A stretch of DNA of 64,000 bases, from contig OY771913.1 in the NCBI GenBank assembly GCA_963674975.1, forward strand, positions 310,001 through 374,000, written 5' to 3'. The position numbers and the translations under genes are program-made. Below, piece by piece: positions 8,165-15,362 of this stretch; the first letter of the stretch is position 1, and every line of letters begins with the position of its first letter. The stretch comes from UBA4781 sp963674975 (lineage in GTDB: Bacteria; Chloroflexota; Anaerolineae; Anaerolineales; Anaerolineaceae). Under the pieces are notes generated by a model that did not search any database, was not told the origin of the DNA, and saw only the letters and a program-made list of their open reading frames with translations.

Positions 8165-8920
8165 TTACTCATACATAATCTTACCGTTTCCCAGAAAATT
8201 AATCTTAAATTTTTTGCTAAGTTTTTTAAAGACTTTTCCCCTGTATTTTCCACTTTCATAAATTGAATATATATATTCCGTTTTATCTGAAGTGTAAAAT
8301 TTACTTCCATTTAAAAGGACATATAAATAATCTCCCCTAACTTCTCCTACTTTAACACGAAAAATATCTTTTCCGCTTATTACTTTTTTATACAAATTGG
8401 GTTTTATACCCAATAATTGCGTTTGTAAATTTCGATCTGCATCAGCATTTTTGTATGCACGAAATTCATCGAAATCCAAAGAGAGACTGAACTTTCCATT
8501 AAACATGTTACTTTCAACTTTTAGATAAATTTCTTTTACATTTCCATTCTCTACTGTTTCAAGAGAATATATTACTCGTGGTCTAAAAATAATATTGAAA
8601 AAGTATTGCTTTATTTTTCTATTCAGCTCTCTTTTTGGATTAATAATAAACAATATACCATCCATAAATAAGCATAAAATCAAAAAAAATATCATAAAAA
8701 AAAGCGCTGTAATGAAGATATGAAGAATGTTAACTACAGAACCACAATAGATAGAAAATGGAGGATTTGAGATATTAATCCCCAACAAAGTATCTCTTGA
8801 GCAATAATACTCAATCACACTATTACGTTCCTGTACAGTAAGAATACTAGATCCAATTATAGATATTAGAGATAAAACTATTTTTCCCGCACCCTGAAAA
8901 TACCACTTTGTACAATACAT
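8165..8920 (-). CDS. AT-rich two-span membrane protein, unknown function
   Basis: I do not recognise this 251-residue protein. A short hydrophobic stretch near residues 12-30 and a strong one at about 65-92 (ALFFMIFFLILCLFM is its core) look like membrane segments. The remaining C-terminal part, about 150 residues, is Lys/Tyr/Phe-rich and probably cytoplasmic. The gene is very AT-rich, in sharp contrast with the GC-rich genes on either side, which suggests separate acquisition. It sits between the two halves of the PolB2 module. The segment holding it is bounded by two copies of the same 14-base sequence. No transposase or integrase accompanies it. Confidence 0.6.
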   Translation of the reverse strand: MYCTKWYFQGAGKIVLSLISIIGSSILTVQERNSVIEYYCSRDTLLGINISNPPFSIYCGSVVNILHIFITALFFMIFFLILCLFMDGILFIINPKRELNRKIKQYFFNIIFRPRVIYSLETVENGNVKEIYLKVESNMFNGKFSLSLDFDEFRAYKNADADRNLQTQLLGIKPNLYKKVISGKDIFRVKVGEVRGDYLYVLLNGSKFYTSDKTEYIYSIYESGKYRGKVFKKLSKKFKINFLGNGKIMYE

Positions 8921-9065
8921 TTGTTAACATTCTACACCTCTAATTATTGACTCTTCTACACAAAAATTCTTGTAATACATCTATAAAAAAGAGAAACCAT
9001 CGATTTCTTTTCTATAGGAAAATAGTATACAAATCGCTCCTAATCTCTGCAAAATCAATCCTCCC

Positions 9066-9094
9066 TTGAATAAATAGTACAAGTGTTCTATAAT
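9066..9094 (+). promoter_or_regulatory. Promoter of the PolB2 operon
   Basis: TTGAAT (9066-9071) and TATAAT (9089-9094) are 17 bases apart. An ATG (9101) follows the -10 box by 6 bases, the same geometry as at the RadA-like gene: TATAATAACAGTATG here against TATAATAAGAGCATG there. Confidence 0.65.
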
Positions 9095-9098
9095 AACA
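9085..9098 (+). repeat. 14-base direct repeat, copy 2 (GTTCTATAATAACA)
   Basis: Identical to 8131-8144. Here it contains the -10 box of the PolB2 operon promoter, so the repeat may be a shared regulatory site or the footprint of an insertion. Confidence 0.85.
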
Positions 9099-9116
9099 GT
9101 ATGAATACTGTTATTC
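9093..9116. promoter_or_regulatory. Perfect palindrome at the PolB2 operon start point
   Basis: Arms AATAACAGTAT (9093-9103) and ATACTGTTATT (9106-9116) are perfect inverted repeats around GA. It spans the end of the -10 box, the predicted start point and the first codons of a short leader frame. It could be an operator or a 5'-end RNA hairpin. Confidence 0.55.
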
Positions 9117-9175
9117 CCTTTTACCTTTATATCCAACAGGAGAACCGTCATGGGACGCACACTGCCATCCGCTAA
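9101..9175 (+). CDS. Possible 24-codon leaderless leader peptide
   Basis: An ATG placed 6 bases after the -10 box opens a 24-codon frame (begins MNTVIPFYLYIQQ, ends TAIR) that stops at 9175, overlapping the start of the next gene in another frame. The matching geometry at the RadA-like gene, where the corresponding ATG is the true start, makes translation plausible. It may instead be a chance frame inside the leader; no homology supports it. Confidence 0.3.
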   Translation: MNTVIPFYLYIQQENRHGTHTAIR

Positions 9176-9410
9176 CCAGTACCTGATCCAGGAGCAGGAC
9201 TCTTTCAGCAGCTTCCGGCGCGCGCTGCGCCGCAGCGACCAGCTGGCTCTGGATGATCTGTTCGCGGCTGCCCGCCGGCATTCCGCCGCCATTGCGTTTG
9301 CCTCCCACGCCCTGCCCTTCGAAGCCGCCCTGCTCTCCATGCTGCTGGAAGAGCATAAAGAGGTCATGCGCCTGCGCCAGCAGGTGGAAGAACTGCAGAA
9401 ACAGCGATGA
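9150..9410 (+). CDS. Small helical protein encoded with PolB2
   Basis: This 86-residue protein is Arg/Ala/Leu-rich and predicted to be almost all helix. Its C-terminal third (about residues 65-86) has a heptad pattern suggesting a coiled coil: LLEEHKEVMRLRQQVEELQ. The ribosome site AGGAG lies 7 bases before the ATG. The stop codon (9408-9410) is 1 base from the polymerase ATG at 9412, so the two are translationally coupled. I know of no assigned function. Its position suggests a structural or recruitment partner of the polymerase or of the RadA-like protein. Confidence 0.75.
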   Translation: MGRTLPSANQYLIQEQDSFSSFRRALRRSDQLALDDLFAAARRHSAAIAFASHALPFEAALLSMLLEEHKEVMRLRQQVEELQKQR

Positions 9411-9411
9411 T

Positions 9412-11637
9412 ATGGCAGAGTTCACCGGCTGGCTGCTGGATCTCTTCGAGAATCCGCAGGGGGGCATCATTTTATGGTTCATCGGGGCGGATGCAGCGCG
9501 CATGCGCCTGCGCCAGCCTTTCACGGTAAGCTTTTATGCCAGCGGGACGCCGGCGCTCCTGAAACAGGTAGAAACTTTCCTGCATTCCCAGCCCGCCGCA
9601 CTGGAATACTCCCATACCCGCCGCCAGGACCTGTACCGGCACGACGCCATCCCCGTGCTGGCGGTCAGCGTGCAGCCCTGCACGCTCTCCAGCCTGGTGC
9701 ACCGCGTCGCCAGGCAGTTCCCTAATCTGGACCTGTACGACGCCGATGTGCCGCTGGCGATCCGCTACGCCGTCCATCACGATACTTTCCCGCTGGCGCG
9801 CTGCCGCGTGACCTATGCCGGCGAGCAGCTGCAGAGTCTCAGCGTGCTGGATTCGCCGTGGGACCTAGACCCGCCGCCCGTGCCCCTGCGCACGGTGAGC
9901 ATGGAAGCGGATGCCGACCCGCGCTGCCAGACGCCGCGCGAACTGCTGGTGCGCTTTGAAGAGAAGGAACACCATATTCCCCTGCGCTACACGCGCTCCT
10001 CGCTCATCCGCCTGAACACCATCTTGCAGCAGTACGACCCGGATCTCATCCTGACCACTAACGGGGATGTGTGGCTGCTGCCTTATCTGCTGGAACTGGC
10101 AGAGAAGAACCGCATCAAACTGCAGTTGAACCGCGAGCCGAACCGCGACCCGCTGATCAAGAAAGAAGGTTCTTTCTTCTCCTACGGGCGCATCGTGTAC
10201 CGCGGACAGCAGTTTCTGCTCTACGGCAGGTGCCACATCGACAGCCGCAACGCCATGCTGTGGCAGAACTACGAGCTGACCAGCGCGCTGGAAATGGCAC
10301 GCGTCACGCGCCTGCCCATCCAGAATGCCGCGCGCTGTTCGCCCGGTACCGGCATCAACGTGATGGAGGTGCTGACTGCCCTGCGCCACGATATCCTGGT
10401 CCCCTGGCAGAAAACGCACGGCGAAGAGATCAAGACCGCCTACGACCTGCTTCAGAGCGACCAGGGCGGGCTGGTCTACCAGCCCCTCGGCGGCGTGCAC
10501 GAGAACGTGGGCATGATCGATTTCGTCTCGCTCTACCCGAGCATCATGACCACCTGCAACATCTCCCCGGAGCTGCCCATTCCCACCCAGATCGGCAAAT
10601 CTCCTTTCCCGCCGGGCATCATCCCGCAGACGCTCAAGCCTCTGCTGGAGAAGCGCATCACCCTGAAACAGCGCATGCTTTCCGCCGAGACCGATGAAAC
10701 GCTGCGCCCCTACTACAAGGCGCAGGCTTCCACCCTGAAAATGCTGCTGGTATGCTGCTTCGGCTACCTGGGCTACAAGGCTGCCAAGTTCGGACGCATC
10801 GAATCGCACGAAGCTATTTCTGCGCTGGGCAGAGAAGCGCTGCTGCGCGCCAAGGAAGCCGCCGAGGAACTGGGTTTCGAAGTGCTGCACCTGTACGTGG
10901 ACGGGATCTGGATCAAGAAAGCGGGCTGCGACCAGCCGGATGACTTTCTGCCGCTGCTGAACACCATCATCGACCGCACCGCCCTGCCCATCTCGCTCGA
11001 CTGCATCTACCGCTGGGTGGCTTTTCTGCCCGCGCGCGTTGACAGCCGTCTGACTGTGCCCAACCGCTATTTCGGAGTCAGGCAGGACGGCAGTATCACG
11101 GTGCGCGGCGTCGAGATCCGCAAGCACGACACGGCGCCCTATATTTCGCGCATGCAGGAAAACCTGTTGGGCATCTTTCAGAACGCCGCGAACCGGACAG
11201 AATTGCAGCAGCACATCCCACAGGCGCTGGAGATGGTGCTGGCGCGCTACCGCCGGCTGGTGCTGGGCGAGGTGCCGCTGGAAGAACTGGTGATGCACCG
11301 CCGCATGGGAAAGGAACTGGAGACATACAAAGTAGCTTCGCCTGCCGCCACTGCCGCCCGCCAGATGGTGGAGATCGGGCATCCGCCCAGGCTGGGGCAG
11401 CGTGTGCCGCTCGTCTTCACCCTGGGCAAGCCGGGAGCGTGTGCCTGGCACTCGCAGATCCCTCTCGATCCGCAATCGGTGAACTACGTCTATTACGGCA
11501 GGCTGCTGGTGCGGGCTGCCGCGGCTATTCTGCAGCCCTTCGGCATCGCAGAGCCGCAGGTTTGGGAATATGTGCTGGGAGATGGCACCACACAATTGCC
11601 ATTGAAGAGTATGAGAATTGCAGTTCTGCCCGCGTAA
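9412..11637 (+). CDS. B-family DNA polymerase of PolB2 type with altered catalytic motifs
   Basis: The 741-residue protein is a family B DNA polymerase. Motif A is intact (DFVSLYPSI, D370). Motif B is recognisable at K443 (KMLLVCCFGYLGY). Motif C reads YVDGIW (D497), where replicative enzymes have YxDTDS, so the second Asp is replaced by Ile499. The exonuclease domain is also degraded: SMEADA near residue 164 stands where DxE is expected, and TNGDVW where NxxxFD is expected, so proofreading is probably lost. This combination fits the PolB2 group known from archaea and some bacteria, in which damage-tolerance roles have been proposed. The start chosen is the ATG one base after the small helical gene; an earlier in-frame start at 9253 would overlap that gene heavily. 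It is GC-rich relative to its surroundings. Confidence 0.88.
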   Translation: MAEFTGWLLDLFENPQGGIILWFIGADAARMRLRQPFTVSFYASGTPALLKQVETFLHSQPAALEYSHTRRQDLYRHDAIPVLAVSVQPCTLSSLVHRVARQFPNLDLYDADVPLAIRYAVHHDTFPLARCRVTYAGEQLQSLSVLDSPWDLDPPPVPLRTVSMEADADPRCQTPRELLVRFEEKEHHIPLRYTRSSLIRLNTILQQYDPDLILTTNGDVWLLPYLLELAEKNRIKLQLNREPNRDPLIKKEGSFFSYGRIVYRGQQFLLYGRCHIDSRNAMLWQNYELTSALEMARVTRLPIQNAARCSPGTGINVMEVLTALRHDILVPWQKTHGEEIKTAYDLLQSDQGGLVYQPLGGVHENVGMIDFVSLYPSIMTTCNISPELPIPTQIGKSPFPPGIIPQTLKPLLEKRITLKQRMLSAETDETLRPYYKAQASTLKMLLVCCFGYLGYKAAKFGRIESHEAISALGREALLRAKEAAEELGFEVLHLYVDGIWIKKAGCDQPDDFLPLLNTIIDRTALPISLDCIYRWVAFLPARVDSRLTVPNRYFGVRQDGSITVRGVEIRKHDTAPYISRMQENLLGIFQNAANRTELQQHIPQALEMVLARYRRLVLGEVPLEELVMHRRMGKELETYKVASPAATAARQMVEIGHPPRLGQRVPLVFTLGKPGACAWHSQIPLDPQSVNYVYYGRLLVRAAAAILQPFGIAEPQVWEYVLGDGTTQLPLKSMRIAVLPA

Positions 11638-11758
11638 TTGATTGCTGCTTTAGTGATCCACCATTTATAATTTATTTGTATTTTCCCCTATCTTTTTCCA
11701 TATGAAATTTGTAGTAATACTGAGGGTCCTCAACCTACTACTTGAATTTGGAGATGTT

Positions 11759-12367
11759 ATGGATGAAGAACAGGTAATTGTTCAACTAAAGCAAGGAAAC
11801 ATCGATGCCCTGGAATTTCTGGTGAATCGCTACTATTTCAAGGCAGTCCATTCGGCATATCTGATCGTACAGGATAGATCACTGGCGGAAGATGTCGTGC
11901 AAAATATTTTTATTGATCTTCCTAAAAAGATCAAACGATTTAATGCTGACTCTGCATTTGAACCATGGTTTTTCACATGCATCATTAATGCTGCTAAGAA
12001 CACTGCATACAAGCAATCCCGCTTGATTCCCATCAATGGTAATTTGGAAGATATTGAAAGTTCAGTCAGCATTTTGTTTCAAAGTATCGATCTGCTTCCT
12101 GAAGACCAGATTATTTCCGATGAGAATCGCCAGATGGTCTGGAGTGCATTAAGTCAACTGAATCCGCAGCAGAGAGCGGTGATCGTCATGCGTTATTACC
12201 TGCAAATGGATGAGGATGAAATGGTTTCTGAACTTGACAGCCCAAAAAGTTCCATTAAATGGTGGCTGCATAGAGCGAAGGAACTTTTAAAGGTGAAACT
12301 CTATCCATTAAAACCAGAAAAGAGAATGCCCTCTTCTGCTCACGATTGTCCTGAAAAAAAGGAGTAA
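11759..12367 (+). CDS. ECF-type RNA polymerase sigma factor
   Basis: This 202-residue sigma-70-family protein has region 2 at about residues 10-85 (AYLIVQDRSLAEDVVQNIFIDL, then FEPWFFTCIINAAKN) and region 4 at about 130-185 (LNPQQRAVIVMRYYLQM followed by an HTH, SPKSSIKWWLHRAKELL). There is no region 1 or 3, as in ECF factors. I use the ATG at 11759, which has GGAG 5 bases upstream, over an in-frame ATG at 11702. The next gene starts 3 bases after its stop and encodes a membrane-anchored protein, the usual arrangement for a sigma factor and its anti-sigma factor. The signal sensed is unknown. Confidence 0.88.
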   Translation: MDEEQVIVQLKQGNIDALEFLVNRYYFKAVHSAYLIVQDRSLAEDVVQNIFIDLPKKIKRFNADSAFEPWFFTCIINAAKNTAYKQSRLIPINGNLEDIESSVSILFQSIDLLPEDQIISDENRQMVWSALSQLNPQQRAVIVMRYYLQMDEDEMVSELDSPKSSIKWWLHRAKELLKVKLYPLKPEKRMPSSAHDCPEKKE

Positions 12368-12370
12368 GAC

Positions 12371-14239
12371 ATGATCAAGAATAAAAATATGATCCATCGA
12401 ATCTTGGATGATTTAGCAAATGAAGCGATCCCTACGAATGAAAATCCATGGGATGGTATTCAGAAAATATTATCTATGAAAAAAGATCCATTAATTTTAA
12501 AAAACAAAAAAATAACAGGCTGGTCTGGTAAAAATCAACGCTGGGTTACCGTAAGAGGAATGTTGATCTTTTCCATAATCATCATTCTGGCATTGTTTGC
12601 CAGTCTGCCGCAAGGACGGGTATGGGCACAACAGATCCTTCATTTTTTCATCAGGGATAAAGATGAAATTGCGCTGCCAACCTCAATACCGGTCAATATG
12701 GTAGAAATAACGCCCGGAACCATGCAGCCTACTTCTACCCCCATCAACACATCTGGTCAGTTTGAATTCTATGATCAATGTGGTGGGCTTCCCACACCGT
12801 ACTGTTCAGGTGAAGAAATTCGCGAATTGGTCAGTTTCCCTGTAAAGGGATTGATTGATCTACCAACAGGGATGTTTTTTGCCGGTGCAACGGGTGGGAA
12901 AGATGGCATCACCCTTGTTTACCAGATCGGTGAAACGCGAGAAATCAGTCTACTTTTGAATGAAGGTCCAACCACGGATGCTGCCTTGCAGGCGATCCCT
13001 GTTGGCAGCAGTGCAGATATTGAAGAAGTACAGATCAATGGCAACACAGGGGAATATGTAAAAGGTTCCTACTTCAACTATGCCGGCGATACTTCAGCAA
13101 TATGGACATCAGATATCGACTTGCAGTCGCTGCGTTGGGAGGAAGATGGAATGCTTTATACCATTTCCTTGTTCAGTTCTGCTGATTCAGCTTTTTTAGA
13201 AATAGATAAATCTGGCTTGATCCATCTGGCTGAATCCCTTAGCGAAAAAGCCGATCTGTCTGTAAAGAATCCGGCCCAGAACGGATCAACAACAATTTCT
13301 AAAGTTGAAAAAGAAGCTGGTTTTTCGATCAAAGTACCGGAATGGCTGCCTGAGAATATTCAGTTCAAACAAGCCACTTATCTGGCAGATCAAAAAATGG
13401 TGTGTCTGGAATATCAATATCCGGCTGACCAGCAAACAGATACCCTGCAAGATACCGCTATCAGTATCCTTGAAAGCGTGGTGACTCCCCTGCCTGATAT
13501 CAATGATCTGGTTTTCTCGAATCTTCTTCCTGATCAAATAGCTCTGTATACTTCTAATCCAACCGTTGGTGGTGCAGTTAATGGAACAGGGCTTTATGCT
13601 TATGGCAGTATTGATGGGAGCAGGATTTGCGGCAGCAGATTTCAAAACCAGGTCTTGGAGGTCCAGATGGAAGATATGAACATCACCATCTTTGCCAGAC
13701 AATCAGCATCGATCAGTCCCACGCACAACTGGATGACCTTGCAGGAAATGGTCCAGCTGGCTGAGAGCATCACCGGTGTTCAAACGACTAAAAAGGATCA
13801 AATTGACCCTGATTACATCACGTCAGAAACGACCGTAAAAGATATTAGTTCATTCACCCTGAAATTTGCGACAGTGCTTCCAGAAGGGATGAATTTCACT
13901 TATGCCCAATATCAGCAAAATGGAAATGAACAGGAGGTAATTCTCCATTACAGTGATGGAAATCAGATCATCAATATCTCCCAGATAAAAGGCAGCACAA
14001 ATTCATTGGAGAATTACATCAATCAAAATCCTGAGATCTACCATGAAGTCACCGTTCATGGGCAGCCCGCCATTTTGACACAGGGTTATTGGGATGACAA
14101 AGGTTGGAAAGATATTCCGAATGGTGGTGATGGCGGTGCCAGTGTGATCTGGTTTGAAGACGGAATTGAGTATATGGTGGGAGGATTCAACAATTATCCT
14201 TCTGCAATATGGCTGGAGATCGCAGAAAGTCTGGAGTAA
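12371..14239 (+). CDS. Membrane-anchored putative anti-sigma factor with three DUF4367-like repeats
   Basis: The 622-residue protein has a cytoplasmic N-terminus of about 60 residues, one membrane segment (about 61-78, MLIFSIIIILALFASL) and a long outer part. The outer part shows three related units with the pattern strand, LP-x-G/N, strand, then repeated beta strands. They begin near VSFPVKGLIDLPTGM, FSIKVPEWLPENIQ and FTLKFATVLPEGMN. This pattern resembles DUF4367 domains, which occur on anti-sigma and regulatory proteins of Gram-positives. It starts 3 bases after the ECF sigma gene, so it is very probably the partner that holds the sigma factor at the membrane. The short cytoplasmic region shows no canonical zinc-binding anti-sigma motif. 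Confidence 0.75.
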   Translation: MIKNKNMIHRILDDLANEAIPTNENPWDGIQKILSMKKDPLILKNKKITGWSGKNQRWVTVRGMLIFSIIIILALFASLPQGRVWAQQILHFFIRDKDEIALPTSIPVNMVEITPGTMQPTSTPINTSGQFEFYDQCGGLPTPYCSGEEIRELVSFPVKGLIDLPTGMFFAGATGGKDGITLVYQIGETREISLLLNEGPTTDAALQAIPVGSSADIEEVQINGNTGEYVKGSYFNYAGDTSAIWTSDIDLQSLRWEEDGMLYTISLFSSADSAFLEIDKSGLIHLAESLSEKADLSVKNPAQNGSTTISKVEKEAGFSIKVPEWLPENIQFKQATYLADQKMVCLEYQYPADQQTDTLQDTAISILESVVTPLPDINDLVFSNLLPDQIALYTSNPTVGGAVNGTGLYAYGSIDGSRICGSRFQNQVLEVQMEDMNITIFARQSASISPTHNWMTLQEMVQLAESITGVQTTKKDQIDPDYITSETTVKDISSFTLKFATVLPEGMNFTYAQYQQNGNEQEVILHYSDGNQIINISQIKGSTNSLENYINQNPEIYHEVTVHGQPAILTQGYWDDKGWKDIPNGGDGGASVIWFEDGIEYMVGGFNNYPSAIWLEIAESLE

Positions 14240-14274
14240 ATAACAGCTTTTTATAAATAATTTTGCATAAAGAA

Positions 14275-14314
14275 AAGGAACGGTTTCCTTCTTTTATGAA
14301 ACCGCTCCTTTTTT
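14275..14314 (+). terminator. Terminator of the ECF sigma/anti-sigma operon
   Basis: A 13-bp stem with a single mismatch (AAGGAACGGTTTC / GAAACCGCTCCTT), a 10-base loop and a T-run lie 35 bases after the stop. Confidence 0.8.
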
Positions 14315-14366
14315 AAATATTAAGATAGGTTGGGAATTTACCTACCATCTCAGCATATATAGCCGC

Positions 14367-14394
14367 TTGATTATTTAGTTCAAACTTCTATAAT
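14367..14394 (+). promoter_or_regulatory. Candidate promoter for the Excalibur-domain gene
   Basis: TTGATT (14367-14372) and TATAAT (14389-14394) are 16 bases apart, leaving a leader of about 135 bases before the ATG at 14537. The rest of this AT-rich gap shows no gene. Confidence 0.4.
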
Positions 14395-14536
14395 GTTAAT
14401 AGTACTTTTCAGAATCATAGAAGTTTCCAACATGGGGTATTGTGAGCATTGTTTCAATCTTCTTCTATTTCAATAGAACAATCTTCGTAATTCGTTAAGC
14501 AAAATTCATACCTAAAATATTTCAAAGAGTTCGTAT

Positions 14537-15067
14537 ATGAATGAAATTTGGGGTAATTTTGAAAGTCTTGTTAAGTCAATTTATTTTTCTTTTAAGAATA
14601 ATAAGAGAGACCGGATTCTTATAATCATCATTTCATCGATCCTGCTCATTCTTCTATGTCTATGCAGTTCACCTCGATCCACAGGCAATGATGATGAACC
14701 TATCATTCCGAACCACACGGAAATTGCTGGGACCATCTATTCTGAAATCTATCTTCGTACTGAAATCGCGGCAACTATTTATGCCGAGTTGGCATTAACT
14801 GATACGAACACACTGATCCCCACAGATACTCTATTTCCCACAAATACAATGACTCCTACTAATACTGTATTCCCTACAAATACTCCCATACCCATCAGGA
14901 CAAGCGCGCCAACATCCAATTGTGATCCTTCTTATCCGGATGTATGTATCCCTTCTCCACCCCCTGATCTGGATTGTGATGATATTCCTTATCGCCGGTT
15001 TCGTGTTCTGCCGCCTGATCCGCATGGCTTTGATGGCGATAATGATGGAGTTGGTTGTGAAAGCTGA
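14537..15067 (+). CDS. Membrane-anchored protein with Thr/Pro stalk and Excalibur-like calcium-binding domain
   Basis: The 176-residue protein has a short cytoplasmic N-terminus and one membrane segment (about 27-44, ILIIIISSILLILLCL). A Thr/Pro/Asn-rich stalk with repeated PTNT units spans about 90-125. A C-terminal Cys/Asp-rich domain starts at about 128. The last part (FDGDNDGVGCES) has the DxDxDGxxCE signature of Excalibur-type calcium-binding domains. It is probably exposed on the cell surface. It stands alone, followed by about 295 bp without a gene. Function is unknown. Confidence 0.72.
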   Translation: MNEIWGNFESLVKSIYFSFKNNKRDRILIIIISSILLILLCLCSSPRSTGNDDEPIIPNHTEIAGTIYSEIYLRTEIAATIYAELALTDTNTLIPTDTLFPTNTMTPTNTVFPTNTPIPIRTSAPTSNCDPSYPDVCIPSPPPDLDCDDIPYRRFRVLPPDPHGFDGDNDGVGCES

Positions 15068-15362
15068 AAAATAAAGTTTATTTCAATGAATTCATGTGGT
15101 GAGTTGTACCAATCCACCCTACTATAAAATATAATCACCGATCCGTATAGTTTTGATGAAAACAAAGATAGCATTGATTTTGAAAGTTTAGGAACAACCA
15201 TCCTTATTTTCTTTTTAAAATGCTTGTTTAAATTTCTGTTTCTTTTATAATTTAACAAACATCTTATTAGTGGGTAATTAGTAATATTCCGAATATTTTT
15301 AAATGTCACCATTGTACCTCCAATATTAGAAGACATTCTCTATATTAGATATTGGAGTCAAA
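15068..15362. other. AT-rich intergenic stretch
   Basis: No coding frame with a plausible start and ribosome site is visible. A 7-bp inverted repeat (CCAATAT at 15330-15336, ATATTGG at 15349-15355 approximately) flanks a short segment just before the next gene and could be an operator. Nothing else stands out. Confidence 0.4.

Noticed and set aside
9253..9411. Longer N-terminus for the PolB2 polymerase
   Set aside because: It overlaps the small helical gene almost entirely in another frame and adds Cys/Pro-rich sequence unlike a polymerase; the ATG at 9412 lies one base after the upstream stop.
9865..11595. Long minus-strand open frame (576 codons) opposite the polymerase gene
   Set aside because: It is His/Gln/Arg-rich with no motif, and it mirrors the GC-rich codon pattern of the real polymerase gene, which has clear B-family motifs on the plus strand.
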